Origin: Staphylococcus sp.
GTDB taxonomy: Bacteria > Bacteroidota > Bacteroidia > Bacteroidales > Muribaculaceae
Direction: 5' to 3'
NCBI GenBank assembly: GCA_023665865.1
Contig: JAMPDC010000001.1
Location: forward strand, 2,113,921-2,177,920
DNA length: 64,000 nt
Shown here: positions 56,002 through 64,000 of the stretch, in pieces
Layout: every line of letters starts with the position of its first letter
Position numbering within the stretch: the first letter of the stretch is position 1
The notes under the pieces: generated by a model
What the model was told of the DNA's origin: nothing
Database searches by the model: none
The model's input: the letters and a program-made list of their open reading frames with translations, nothing else
Position numbers and translations under genes: made by a program

Positions 56002-57042
56002 ATGACTTATCAGCTAACGATTGATGACTATATCGGCCGATGGTGCTACTCAAAACAGTGGGCCAGGAAGGAGCTTGCCAAATTCAAGGGCAAGCATGTC
56101 GATGTTTTGATTACATCTCTCGGCGGTGATCTCGACCACGGCCTCGACATCCGGCAGCAACTTATAGACCATGGCGATGTCACTGTCTATCTTACCGGTT
56201 TTGTGGCTTCTTCGGCTACTGTGATCGCTATGGGAGCCAAGCGAGTAGTTATGAGTAAATATGCCATGTTCCTTGTACATAAATGCTCGAATTTTATTGA
56301 CGCTTGGGGCTCTTACAATGCAGATCAGATGCAGCAGCTTATAGATGATCTGACCGCAAATAAGAAGGAGAATGACAAAATCGACGTTGTCCTCGCCAGT
56401 ATGTATGCTAATCGCTGTGGAAAACAGGTGTCAGATATTCTCGATATTCTTAAGGAGGGTAGGTGGCTCACCGCAGAGGAAGCTCTCGATTATGGGTTCA
56501 TCGATGAAATCGCAGACATAAAGGAGGAAGGTAAACTCAATTTTGGTGTGGATCTCAAGAACAAGTTCAATGCTATGGGACTGTCGCTCGTCGGTCTCGA
56601 GCAACTGGCGGATCCTGAGCCGGAACCGGAACCTGAGAAATCAAACCTTCTCACACGCGTAGTCAAATCAATCTTCAGCGCTGATACCAAAGAAAATAAT
56701 ACAGACACTACACCTAACATGAAGAAAACCAATTTTTCTTTTACTGCCCTATGCTCTCTTTTAGCCCTGGAGTCCATCACCATCGATAATGATGGTGATG
56801 TGACTCTCACGGCGGAGCAGATGGAGAAGATCAACAATCGTATCGCTGAACTCGAAAATGCTTCGTCGTCCCTCGATAAGGATATCAAGGAGAAAGACGA
56901 CAAAATCTCGCAGCTTGAGTCTCAGGTCGAGGCATTGAAAAAGGCCCCCGGAGATGAAACAAATGAAATCGAGGATGAAGCGGGTGAAGACACCACCTTC
57001 TCAGTCTCGGATGTGTATAACTCTATTAAATCTATCATCTGA
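56002..57042 (+). CDS. phage ClpP-type head maturation protease with scaffold domain
   Basis: 346 residues. The N-terminal ClpP/SppA-like domain (about 1-190) has the Ser nucleophile in GFVASSATV (S70) and His in FLVHKC (H93). The C-terminal region is an acidic helical coiled-coil typical of scaffold proteins (about 265-310). A Met at residue 240 (56719) heads MKKTNFSFTALCSLLALES and could be an internal start producing the scaffold alone, as in several HK97-type phages. It overlaps the capsid gene by one base. Confidence 0.85.
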   Translation: MTYQLTIDDYIGRWCYSKQWARKELAKFKGKHVDVLITSLGGDLDHGLDIRQQLIDHGDVTVYLTGFVASSATVIAMGAKRVVMSKYAMFLVHKCSNFIDAWGSYNADQMQQLIDDLTANKKENDKIDVVLASMYANRCGKQVSDILDILKEGRWLTAEEALDYGFIDEIADIKEEGKLNFGVDLKNKFNAMGLSLVGLEQLADPEPEPEPEKSNLLTRVVKSIFSADTKENNTDTTPNMKKTNFSFTALCSLLALESITIDNDGDVTLTAEQMEKINNRIAELENASSSLDKDIKEKDDKISQLESQVEALKKAPGDETNEIEDEAGEDTTFSVSDVYNSIKSII

Positions 57043-58049
57043 TGCCTCAGGACACTATCATTCAGGGTGGCAAGACCAAAATCACACCTAACGAACTTGC
57101 TACTTCCGCAGCGAAATTTCGCACGGATCTTCTCAAAATGGCCATGCTTGCGCTTGGCCCGGCTCTTAACTTCTTTACTCTACGTACAGGCATCCGCTAC
57201 GGTGAGACGGTCGGTCAGCTCTCAGGAAGCATGGAGATCGGACCTCACGATCCTTACCGCGTTGACAATGACGATATCGATATCGCCGGCCGTACGCTCT
57301 ATACCTACTTCGGTAGTGCTGTAAAGCGTTTCGATCCTAACACTGTCATCCAGTCAATCTATGGATCCTCCATTACCAAAGGCGAGGGCCTGAAGAATGT
57401 ACCTATCGTCGTTCAGGTGCTCTCGTTCCTTGCGGCGAAAATCGGCAAGGGTTTCGCTCTGCATCTCTTCGACGCTGTGCGCAATGAAAAGGGCGAAAAG
57501 ACTGTCGACCTCTTTGATGGCATCGATACAATCACCGAAAAGGAAATCACAGCCGGGAAAATCTCTACAGAACTTGGCAATCTGTTCGAGTTCTCAGAGG
57601 CTATCGACTCGACTAACGCCGTTGATCTGCTCACTGCTTTCTGTCGTGCCGCCTCCGATGAATTGCTCGAGTGTGAGGATGGCTCAGATTCCAAAGGATC
57701 CGGTCTCAATCTCTATGTCCCGCGCAAGATTATCTATGCTTACCGCGATGACTACAAGGCTACCACCGGTCATTCCCCTATATACGACAAGTTCAATCAG
57801 ACTGTCGTCGAAGGCTTCGACAATATCCGTCTCGTTCCCTTCGCCGGCAAAGCGAAATCGTCCTTCATACAGCTTTCGACCAAACAGAACATGCTAATCG
57901 GTACCGACCAGATGGGTGGTGTAGAGGATATTACTGTCGAGAAACATCATGAGTTCCTTCTCTCGTTCATCGCAACCATGTTCTTCGGTACTAATTATGA
58001 GAGCATCAGTCCCGAGCGCCTTCTTGTAGGTAAGCTCTTTTCTGCTTAA
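57042..58049 (+). CDS. probable major capsid protein
   Basis: 335 residues directly after the protease-scaffold gene, the standard slot for the HK97-fold capsid protein. The sequence is not recognised by motif, but the length, position and the loop-rich, beta-rich composition (GTNYESISPERLLVGKLF at the end) fit. It is the most probable capsid. Confidence 0.75.
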   Translation: MPQDTIIQGGKTKITPNELATSAAKFRTDLLKMAMLALGPALNFFTLRTGIRYGETVGQLSGSMEIGPHDPYRVDNDDIDIAGRTLYTYFGSAVKRFDPNTVIQSIYGSSITKGEGLKNVPIVVQVLSFLAAKIGKGFALHLFDAVRNEKGEKTVDLFDGIDTITEKEITAGKISTELGNLFEFSEAIDSTNAVDLLTAFCRAASDELLECEDGSDSKGSGLNLYVPRKIIYAYRDDYKATTGHSPIYDKFNQTVVEGFDNIRLVPFAGKAKSSFIQLSTKQNMLIGTDQMGGVEDITVEKHHEFLLSFIATMFFGTNYESISPERLLVGKLFSA

Positions 58050-58074
58050 TTACTAACTTTCTAATCTAAGCATT

Positions 58075-58689
58075 ATGTTCCCTACAGATTGCACTACCGC
58101 TGACCTTTATGAGAGCTTGAAGAATTGCAAGGGCAAAACTTCGCTCCCAGGTCTCCGCCCAAAGGCGCTCGGTATTCCGAAAAATCATATCGCAAAATGG
58201 CCTGTGCTCCCTGACATTGATGCCAAGGGTGCTACTATGGCTTCTATCGCAACTTATGACGGTGACTTCGTCCTCGGCGCAGATAAGAAGTTCCTTTTCA
58301 TGGATATTCTTTCTTCTGCATCAAACGTGAAGTCGGATCCTCAGGGTGAAGGACAGTCTAAATCCTATCTCAACACTGTCGTCCTCTATCATCCTTCTAC
58401 CGGCCCTGAAGCTACAGGCTTCGCCCGTATGGCCCTGAACGATGATTTCGTTTGGCTCGTGCAGCAGCGCGATGGCCGTTGGCGCGTTATCGGTAATGAG
58501 ATGATGGAAACTGACACTCAGCCCGCTCAGGACTCAGGCCAGGCCGTAACAGACCAGTCAGGCACCACTTTCACCGCGACTGTCTCTGACGTTTGCCCTG
58601 CTCCGTTCTATGTCGGTAAGGTTCTTACAGAGAAAGGCGTCTATGATTGTGCTACAAATACTCTCGAGGAAATTGCTACCGAGCCTTAA
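58075..58689 (+). CDS. probable virion protein
   Basis: 204 residues, beta-rich, 25 bases after the capsid gene. Could be a decoration, tail-tube or head-tail protein. Not assigned to a family. Confidence 0.6.
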   Translation: MFPTDCTTADLYESLKNCKGKTSLPGLRPKALGIPKNHIAKWPVLPDIDAKGATMASIATYDGDFVLGADKKFLFMDILSSASNVKSDPQGEGQSKSYLNTVVLYHPSTGPEATGFARMALNDDFVWLVQQRDGRWRVIGNEMMETDTQPAQDSGQAVTDQSGTTFTATVSDVCPAPFYVGKVLTEKGVYDCATNTLEEIATEP

Positions 58690-58715
58690 TAACTTCTTTT
58701 CTTGATTTTAACACT

Positions 58716-58760
58716 GGCGCAACCGCAATGCTGTATGCTTGCGCGTTGCGCCTTCATTTT
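58716..58760 (+). terminator. terminator between the capsid group and the next group
   Basis: GGCGCAAC (58716-58723) pairs with GTTGCGCC (58745-58752) around an inner GCAA/TTGC stem, followed by TTCATTTTTTATT. Confidence 0.75.
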
Positions 58761-58768
58761 TTATTCCT

Positions 58769-59626
58769 ATGACTAAACTTGACCCGACATTAACCCGTAA
58801 GGTTCAGGAATGGCTGAATACTCCGGCCGATGAACGTGACATCATCGCCGGCGCTACTCTGTACCTACAGCTTTCTCGCAACAAGGCTCTCTATAACTCT
58901 GTTATAAGCAAGCCTCAAAAGTTCCTTCCTAAACTTGAGTATGAACTGCGTAAGTATCTCCGTATCCGGCTTGATAATATGGCATCTAAGGATATTGTCA
59001 AGCTTGAATCGGAAGTTATGCCGCGGGTGGGAGAAACTGTTGCTCTGCCTCCTATCTCGCCTGACGATGAGTTCCCGGATCCAACCGTTGCACGTGGCCG
59101 ACGTATGGACCATGCTTTTCTCCCTCCCGAGATTCAAGCTCTTTGGGACTCTAACGGCGACCGGTATCAGAAGATTGTTCTTCTCTTTAATGAGTTGAAG
59201 GGGATGGCTGACTGTCCTCCCTGCGACCGCTATGAGAAGTTGGTAATCCTCGACGAGCTCGATAAGAAGTATCGCGCCAATCTTAAACGCTACGACGCTT
59301 ATGTCCTCGAAGCCGACTTCTCTTCCGCTGAGATAAAGTCCGCTTCAGTTGACATCGCTGCGTCTGATGAAGTGGTTGTAGCCGACTCCTCTGCTGCGGA
59401 TGCGGAGCCCGCTACGGGTGTCGATGTAGCACGCAAAATTAGCGCGGCTCGTAAGTATATCTCGTCGAATAAAAAGATTTTGGCGGGGCTTGACCAGTCT
59501 GATCCAAAGGCCCCGGCCCTGCGCACCAAGATTCAGGAGGCCGTTGACCTCGTTCGCACTCTCGGTGGTGGCTTCGCCGCTGCCCAAGAGAGCGAGCTCT
59601 CCCAACTGGGTATTGTCCTGAATTGA
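58769..59626 (+). CDS. phage protein, unknown function
   Basis: 285 residues from the ATG at 58769. It is mainly helical with a coiled-coil-like start and an Ala/Ser-rich linker (about 205-220). It may be a head or connector protein. Family not recognised. Confidence 0.6.
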   Translation: MTKLDPTLTRKVQEWLNTPADERDIIAGATLYLQLSRNKALYNSVISKPQKFLPKLEYELRKYLRIRLDNMASKDIVKLESEVMPRVGETVALPPISPDDEFPDPTVARGRRMDHAFLPPEIQALWDSNGDRYQKIVLLFNELKGMADCPPCDRYEKLVILDELDKKYRANLKRYDAYVLEADFSSAEIKSASVDIAASDEVVVADSSAADAEPATGVDVARKISAARKYISSNKKILAGLDQSDPKAPALRTKIQEAVDLVRTLGGGFAAAQESELSQLGIVLN

Positions 59627-59627
59627 T

Positions 59628-60122
59628 ATGGCGCGCAAGGCTACACCTGACGGCTTGCTGCCTTTGGAAAAATGCGTCGTTCAGCCTTATTTCTCCAATA
59701 GCATACAGCTCGCCGGTGTCATTGATTGGGTCCTTGATCAGACCGGTCCGGCTGATGTAATGATCTCGACCTTCTCTACTTCCGAGGAGTTCCTCAGGCG
59801 CATGGCGCGCCTCAGGGCCTCGGGGAAGGTCGGAAGATGCTCTCTGTTTTGCGACCTGCGCGCAGCACGCAAAACTGCATCTCTATATCATTTCATCAAA
59901 GGCGTTTTTGACACCATAGCCCTTTGCCAAAATCATTCTAAGGTGGTTCTCATCTATAATGATTCCTTCCACATAGCGATTGTTACTTCCCAAAATCAAA
60001 CCCGTGGTGACCGCTTTGAGGCAGGAATCATTACTTCTGACACTCATACTTTTTATAACCTTCGGCTTGGCTTCGACCGCCTCGTTGAAAATTCAATGCC
60101 ATTAGATGTTCTTTTCCAATGA
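59628..60122 (+). CDS. phage protein, unknown function
   Basis: 164 residues with an alpha/beta appearance (DVMISTFSTSEEFLRRMARL near 43). Some similarity in pattern to phospholipase-D-like folds is apparent, but no HKD motif is present. Overlaps the next gene by 17 bases. Confidence 0.6.
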   Translation: MARKATPDGLLPLEKCVVQPYFSNSIQLAGVIDWVLDQTGPADVMISTFSTSEEFLRRMARLRASGKVGRCSLFCDLRAARKTASLYHFIKGVFDTIALCQNHSKVVLIYNDSFHIAIVTSQNQTRGDRFEAGIITSDTHTFYNLRLGFDRLVENSMPLDVLFQ

Positions 60123-60387
60123 AATAATTGAGCAGATAGCCGCCTACGCAGCTGATCTGACACCGGTATCGGAGATTGCTGCTCTTCTTGACCTTAATGA
60201 GGATGCTTTGCGCCTTGCTTTGGCCGACACCGGGTCGGAGGTCCGCAAGGCTTATATCAAGGCTAAGGCGGAGACAGCTCACATGCTGCGACGCCAGGAG
60301 CTCGAGTTTGCTCGAGTGGGTTCACCTCTGGCTGTACAGCTCACCGGCTCATACCTTCGTGAAATGACTGCTGACGAAGATTTCTAA
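60106..60387 (+). CDS. small helical DNA-binding-like phage protein
   Basis: 93 residues with a helix-turn-helix-like N-terminus (IAAYAADLTPVSEIAALLDL then DALRLALADTG). Its position just before the terminase genes suggests a DNA-recognition role in packaging. Confidence 0.6.
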   Translation: MFFSNEIIEQIAAYAADLTPVSEIAALLDLNEDALRLALADTGSEVRKAYIKAKAETAHMLRRQELEFARVGSPLAVQLTGSYLREMTADEDF

Positions 60388-60390
60388 ACT

Positions 60391-61014
60391 ATGCCTTTAC
60401 CCGCTATTGTTGAGATTGCTGAGAAACATCTTTTCTCTGACCGTGACAAGATGGTGGCCGCCGGGATTCCGGAGGCTTCCATCTCTCACCTATTACGACT
60501 TCGTGACATTTATAATTACTGGTTGTCATTCCCAAATAAAAAGGACCGCGATATCGTATCTATACTTAAGTCGAGATATGGCATCTGCGACTCAACCGCT
60601 CGATCTGACCTCAAGCTCATTAAGATACTTCTCGGAAATATGGAGCAAGCCACTAAGGAGTATCATAGGTATCGATTTGTGACTATCATAAATAGGGCTA
60701 TCGAGCTGGCGGAACTTCAGAATAATCCGGAGGCTCTTATCAAGGCCGCCGATAAGTATGCCAAGTATATGCAGCTCGATAAGGATGATGAGCGCATCAA
60801 TGTCCTCGATAAGCTCGTTCCTCTACGCCTTGCCTTTACTGATGATCCTGAAGTTATCGGCATATCTCGCGTTCCTAACGCCAAGGAGAAAATCAAGGCT
60901 GTCAAGGAGCGGTATTGGACCGATGAGACTGTCGATGTTGAGTTCGAGGAAATTGATGCCAATATCGATGAATTGTTTAATTCTGGAAGCTTTAGTCATG
61001 GAGATGCAGGATAA
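60391..61014 (+). CDS. probable terminase small subunit
   Basis: 207 residues, helical, with a helix-turn-helix-like segment (DIVSILKSRYGICDSTARSD near residue 55). Immediately upstream of the large terminase, which it overlaps by 17 bases. Small terminases recognise the viral DNA for packaging. Confidence 0.7.
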   Translation: MPLPAIVEIAEKHLFSDRDKMVAAGIPEASISHLLRLRDIYNYWLSFPNKKDRDIVSILKSRYGICDSTARSDLKLIKILLGNMEQATKEYHRYRFVTIINRAIELAELQNNPEALIKAADKYAKYMQLDKDDERINVLDKLVPLRLAFTDDPEVIGISRVPNAKEKIKAVKERYWTDETVDVEFEEIDANIDELFNSGSFSHGDAG

Positions 61015-62623
61015 GAAGGTCTATCTGAATTATCCACAGTGGGATATCGCAAGCGTAGTCCAGGCGCGGCAGACCATCCTGGTTGCCGGGCGTGCTTTTG
61101 GCAAAGGTATGATTCACGCGCTTTGGAACCGGCGAAACTTTGAGCGCATGGAAGGTTCAATCACCGGTATTGTATCTGCTAATACGAAACGCGCGCTTAC
61201 AAATACGCTCCCTTCTATGCTCGTGCACTGGGAGAATTGGGGCCTGAAACGAAACATACATTGGTCTATCGGAATAAAGCCTCCTAAAGCATGGGGATGG
61301 AAGGAACCTATCTTCCCGGTGCAGAATTACGAGAATGTGCTCGCTTTCTGCAATGGCTCTGTTGGCTACATAATCTCTCAGGACCGCTCCGGTACTTCTA
61401 ATTCGCAGTCTTACGACGCTCTCGATGTGGACGAGGCTAAGTTTATCGACTTTGAGCAATTCAAGGATGAGACACTCCCTGCCTTGCGTGGTAACCGCCA
61501 GTATTTCGGTAAGCATTTCTTTCATCACTCAATGCTTATTTCCTCAGATATGCCGGTTACCAAGAAAGGTTCCTGGTTTCTTGACTATGATAAGAAGTGC
61601 AATCCGGAGGTCATTGAACTTATACGAGGCCTCGTCTATGAGATAAACACAATCGAGCGGCGTGTTCGTGCTATGCGATCTAAAGGTGTGCCACCTCCAC
61701 CTTATCTCAAGGATCATTACAAGAGTCTCAATCGTGAGCTATGTCGCCTTCGTCATGTGGCTGTCGACTACCGTGAGGTCTCTACCATTGACAACCTGGT
61801 TGTCTTAGGCGAGGCTTTTATCAAGCAGTTGAAGCGCGACCTTCCTCCCTTAACCTTCCAAACCTCTGTGCTTTGCAAGCGCATAGGCATTGCCCGTGAC
61901 GGCTTCTATTCTTCGATGAGAGAGTCTCATAAGTATTCTGCGACGAATTTCTCTCACCTCGATAACTGTGAATATGACTTCGATAAGCTGAAGGATGCTT
62001 CTTCTCTCATGGATGCTGATGTCGATCCGAAGCAACCTATCTGCGTGGCCTTTGATTATAATGCTAATATCAACTGGCTTGTGGCGGGTCAACCTCGCGG
62101 CCGAAAGCTGCTGGTCCTTAAATCTTTCTTCGTTAAATTTGAACGAAAGCTCGAGGAGCTTGTTGATGACTTCTGCAAGTATTATCGCTATCATGCCAAT
62201 AAGAGAGTCATCTTCTACTTTGATAATACTGCAAAGCAGGGCGCATACGCTGTGGATGACCGCACTTTCGCTACTGTCATATATAATGCGTTCAGATCTC
62301 GCGGCTGGATGGTCACTAACGTTGATATTGGCCCGGCTATGAATCAGATGGTGAAGCATCTTCTGATTAACCGTATGTTCGCCGGCCAAGCGAAGCTCAT
62401 ACCGATGATTAATCGTGAGAATAATGAGGATCTACTTATTTCAATTCAGACGGCTGGTGTCTACAATGGTAAAAAGGATAAGCGTGGCGAGAAACTCGCC
62501 GAGTCGGAAGAAAATCTCCTTGAGTCGAGAACGGATGGCTCGGATGCTTTTGATACTCTCTGTATCGGATGTGAGAATCATCCTCGCTCTTCGTCCATCG
62601 TTTCGGTGACTTCATCGTGGTAA
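60998..62623 (+). CDS. terL: terminase large subunit
   Basis: 541 residues. The N-terminal ATPase domain has a Walker A-like GRAFGKG at residues 31-37 and Walker B LDVDEA near 147. The C-terminal RNase H-fold nuclease has acidic residues in VAFDYNANINW (near 350), YFDNTAK (near 410) and DGSDAFD (near 515). TerL powers DNA packaging. ATG at 60998 is used because a longer frame from 60758 is antisense-like noise. It ends before the second 136-bp repeat. Confidence 0.88.
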   Translation: MEMQDKKVYLNYPQWDIASVVQARQTILVAGRAFGKGMIHALWNRRNFERMEGSITGIVSANTKRALTNTLPSMLVHWENWGLKRNIHWSIGIKPPKAWGWKEPIFPVQNYENVLAFCNGSVGYIISQDRSGTSNSQSYDALDVDEAKFIDFEQFKDETLPALRGNRQYFGKHFFHHSMLISSDMPVTKKGSWFLDYDKKCNPEVIELIRGLVYEINTIERRVRAMRSKGVPPPPYLKDHYKSLNRELCRLRHVAVDYREVSTIDNLVVLGEAFIKQLKRDLPPLTFQTSVLCKRIGIARDGFYSSMRESHKYSATNFSHLDNCEYDFDKLKDASSLMDADVDPKQPICVAFDYNANINWLVAGQPRGRKLLVLKSFFVKFERKLEELVDDFCKYYRYHANKRVIFYFDNTAKQGAYAVDDRTFATVIYNAFRSRGWMVTNVDIGPAMNQMVKHLLINRMFAGQAKLIPMINRENNEDLLISIQTAGVYNGKKDKRGEKLAESEENLLESRTDGSDAFDTLCIGCENHPRSSSIVSVTSSW

Positions 62624-62636
62624 TAACCTTCATAAA

Positions 62637-62668
62637 AAGCCACCCCTGCATGATTGCAGAGGTGGCTT
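62637..62668 (+). terminator. terminator-like hairpin after terL
   Basis: AAGCCACC pairs with GGTGGCTT, and CTGCA with TGCAG, around a 4-base loop with one internal mismatch. The right arm merges into the 136-bp repeat, as at copy 1. Confidence 0.55.
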
Positions 62669-62801
62669 CTGTCTTAAGGATAATTAATGAGTAAGTTGGA
62701 TAGAAATTTGAGGTATGCCCTAGCTCCATAGGTGGGGACATACTTCATGTAATCAAAAACTATTTGCTTGTTGACTATCTTAATGAATCAACTGCAATCT
62801 C
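62666..62801 (+). repeat. 136-bp direct repeat, copy 2
   Basis: The intact context: the right end overlaps the stop and last six codons of the DUF5053 gene (minus strand). The region holds an inverted segment (TATGCCC with GGGACATA) in its middle, so the 3' UTR of that gene may be structured. The distance to copy 1 is 16270 bp. Confidence 0.85.
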
Positions 62802-63187
62802 ATGGAGCCTAATTTTATAGACAGATCTGAAAGTGCGGAGTTAAAGATCTTTATCTCATCGGGGGTGAATGTCGCCTCTCTACCGTTGACCTTGTTGCCG
62901 TTTATTCGCTGATAAAGCCAATCCTTAGACTTACCGAAATAATGACGTGCAATCGCAGAGAGATTGATAAAATCCGAAATCTCGGCCAGTTGCATTCGGA
63001 TACTCAAGTCTTCAGCAATCTCTTCAGCATGGGAATACATCTTTTCAACATATTCACTTATTAGTTTGCGCTCTTCTTCACTTTTATATGTCTCGTTGAT
63101 CTTTGAAAGCTGCGAATCAAAAAGAGAGTCGTCGCCATCTCTGAACGCTTTCAGAAGAAGGTCCAGGTCTATTCTTAAATCTTCCAT
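62780..63187 (-). CDS. DUF5053 phage protein
   Basis: 135 residues. The C-terminal part has the family pattern ISDFINLSAIARHYFGKSKD and WLYQRINGNKVNGR near 90-105. An N-terminal coiled-coil-like helix precedes it. DUF5053 proteins are common in Bacteroides prophages and of unknown role. The fold of the C-terminal part looks like a DNA-binding HTH. Confidence 0.82.
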   Translation of the reverse strand: MEDLRIDLDLLLKAFRDGDDSLFDSQLSKINETYKSEEERKLISEYVEKMYSHAEEIAEDLSIRMQLAEISDFINLSAIARHYFGKSKDWLYQRINGNKVNGREATFTPDEIKIFNSALSDLSIKLGSMRLQLIH

Positions 63188-63204
63188 AAATGTATTTCTT
63201 TTAA

Positions 63205-63226
63205 TGCCTGCCCCGAAGGGCAGACA
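63205..63226 (-). terminator. short hairpin between the two minus-strand genes
   Basis: CTGCC pairs with GGCAG around a short loop. On the minus strand it follows the 52-residue gene and is followed by TTAAAAG. Weak. Confidence 0.35.
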
Positions 63227-63230
63227 TTGG

Positions 63231-63389
63231 TTAATCTTTTCCTAATTTTTTCACTATTGAATTGTATTCATCCAAAAGTTTATTCAATCTATCTTCGTAA
63301 AGAATCCCCATTACTTTATGGATTTTCATGAGGTTCCGGATTGCAGATTCAAGCTGCAGCTTCCTGAAAAGGAGTTTATCTTTATCCAT
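63231..63389 (-). CDS. small helical protein
   Basis: 52 residues, entirely helical (MDKDKLLFRKLQLESAIRNL start) with heptad spacing. It lies 44 bases upstream of the DUF5053 gene on the same strand, so probably in the same operon. Too short for standard gene finding. Confidence 0.55.
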   Translation of the reverse strand: MDKDKLLFRKLQLESAIRNLMKIHKVMGILYEDRLNKLLDEYNSIVKKLGKD

Positions 63390-63462
63390 CTGTCTATCGG
63401 TTTTTGATTACAATACAAAGATAATAAGTTTTTGCTTATTAAACAAGTTTTTTATCGAAAAG

Positions 63463-63494
63463 TTTGCTAACTTAATTTCTTTGTCGTAAGTTTG
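63463..63494 (+). promoter_or_regulatory. promoter of structured leader 2
   Basis: TTTG (63463-63466), a 20-bp spacer and TAAGTTTG (63487-63494), matching the copy 1 promoter in spacing and in distance to the A1 arm. Confidence 0.75.
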
Positions 63495-63498
63495 CAGT

Positions 63499-63706
63499 GC
63501 CAAATAGTCCGATGGTCACACCATCCCGCAGAGCCACGGTTAGAGGCTCGGACATTCTATTCGGGCATTTTTTGTGCCCTTACATACACAGCTATAGGCT
63601 GTCATATCCTATCAATTCTTGACTCTGCGGAGTTAACCATTGGACTGTTTGGCGACAGGGATATGGCAGCCCTTTTTCTGCCTGTAACGCCAAACAGTCT
63701 AATGGT
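63499..63706 (+). ncRNA. structured leader RNA, copy 2 (A1-A'-A2 switch)
   Basis: A1 63499-63516, A' 63636-63653, A2 63689-63706, ending at the ATG at 63707. A' pairs with A1 (two G-U) and with A2 (one G-U). Helix D is CCGCAGAG (63526-63533) with CTCTGCGG (63623-63630), an 8-bp perfect pair of different sequence from copy 1. Helix B (63597-63609 with 63659-63671) has one G-U and is followed by TTTTT (63673-63677). Only GCCAAA of the arms is shared with copy 1. Confidence 0.75.
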
Positions 63707-63895
63707 ATGAACCCAAACAATCAATCAAACCGTGTGGCCTCTGAAAAGGTACGCGGCATCCTCTCAGAACTCGCCGATGCAATCTGCAATGCTCAGGACA
63801 AGGTCACACTCGGTCTATCGGGCAACACTTTCGAAATCCATCTCGAGGGTGGAACAATCAATATCTCTGTAAACATGAAAGGAGGTGAGGCATGA
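63707..63895 (+). CDS. small leader-controlled protein, copy 2
   Basis: 62 residues, related in its last 20 residues to the protein after copy 1. The end MKGGEA encodes AAAGGAGG before the next ATG, whose ATGA overlaps this stop (63892-63895). Confidence 0.65.
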   Translation: MNPNNQSNRVASEKVRGILSELADAICNAQDKVTLGLSGNTFEIHLEGGTINISVNMKGGEA

Positions 63896-64000
63896 CCTAC
63901 GAAGAGAAAATCGAAGCGGTTATCAATGACCCTGCAGCACAAGGCCTCTCGCCGATGGCACCGGTACTGGCTATGTATTTGAAGAATTTTCGACCACTTG
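63892..64000 (+). CDS. second copy of the 99-residue gene, cut by the window edge
   Basis: The first 36 codons match the gene at 54085, and the last 55 bases of the window are identical to it. Synonymous and a few non-synonymous differences lie near the start. No G tract or 16-codon leader ORF precedes it here. Confidence 0.75.
   Translation, partial: MTYEEKIEAVINDPAAQGLSPMAPVLAMYLKNFRPL

Noticed and set aside
60758-60997. 80-residue N-terminal extension of the large terminase
   Set aside because: This stretch overlaps the small terminase in another frame, is rich in Ser/Leu/Met without structure, and lacks family match. The ATG at 60998 is the natural start.
46396-62801. Composite transposon bounded by insertion sequences
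   Set aside because: The 136-bp repeats contain no transposase and are not inverted at their ends. Phage genes fill the interval.
1-64000. CRISPR array, rRNA or complete tRNA genes
   Set aside because: No regularly spaced repeats of 25-40 bp and no cas genes were seen. No full tRNA or rRNA was found; only the tRNA-like tail at 46657.

Overview
The window is a chromosomal segment of a gut-type Bacteroidales. Directly visible signs are: promoters of the Bacteroidetes form (TTTG, about 20 bp, TAnnTTTG), a complete aerotolerance (Bat) gene set, the Bacteroidales-restricted families DUF4290 and DUF3332, a BACON-domain lipoprotein, an HU-LysM envelope protein and a GH28 pectin-type hydrolase. A member of the Muribaculaceae fits best, but that is inference from gene content and moderate G+C.

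From 1 to about 46.3 kb the DNA is ordinary host chromosome. In order it holds a short membrane protein; glutamine synthetase; ligA; an SGNH esterase; the RNase P RNA (minus strand) divergent from priA; a VanZ-like protein; a DUF3332 lipoprotein; an MltF-type transglycosylase; purM; a double universal stress protein; a small HTH protein; the eight-gene MoxR/DUF58/Bat cluster; a four-gene HU/HU-LysM/glycosyltransferase run; proS; an OmpA-like protein; rimM; DUF4290; fabG; a TetR regulator; a BACON lipoprotein with an unusual leader; a tripartite RND efflux operon; ssb; thymidine kinase; DUF3108; a 5'-nucleotidase; and a GH28 enzyme. Many cotranscribed genes overlap at ATGA junctions and several hairpin terminators are clear.

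From about 46.4 kb to the right edge the DNA is phage-derived. A 136-bp direct repeat (132/136 identical) occurs at 46396-46531 and 62666-62801, and a tRNA-Ser-like 3' end lies at 46657. Rightward come an HTH repressor divergent from small regulators, a 1061-aa primase-helicase, small Cys-rich and membrane proteins, a TerB-nuclease fusion, a ClpP-type protease-scaffold, the probable capsid protein, structural proteins, a probable small terminase and the large terminase. Integrase, portal, tail and lysis genes are not in the window, so the prophage is either incomplete or continues past 64000.

The most unusual feature is a structured leader present twice (53392-53589 and 63499-63706). Each copy starts just after an identically spaced promoter. 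Each carries three alternating complementary arms (A1, A', A2), with A2 ending exactly at the ATG of a roughly 62-residue protein. The arm sequences differ between copies while pairing is kept, and every mismatch is a G-U wobble. A second helix followed by a T run overlaps this pairing. This looks like a pseudoknotted attenuator or translational switch. Around it are small genes linked by ATGA junctions whose conserved last codons (K-G-G) also spell a Shine-Dalgarno sequence, a G9 tract that could phase-fuse two frames, and a 226-bp field of TCTACA/TGTAGA motifs resembling iterons or operators.
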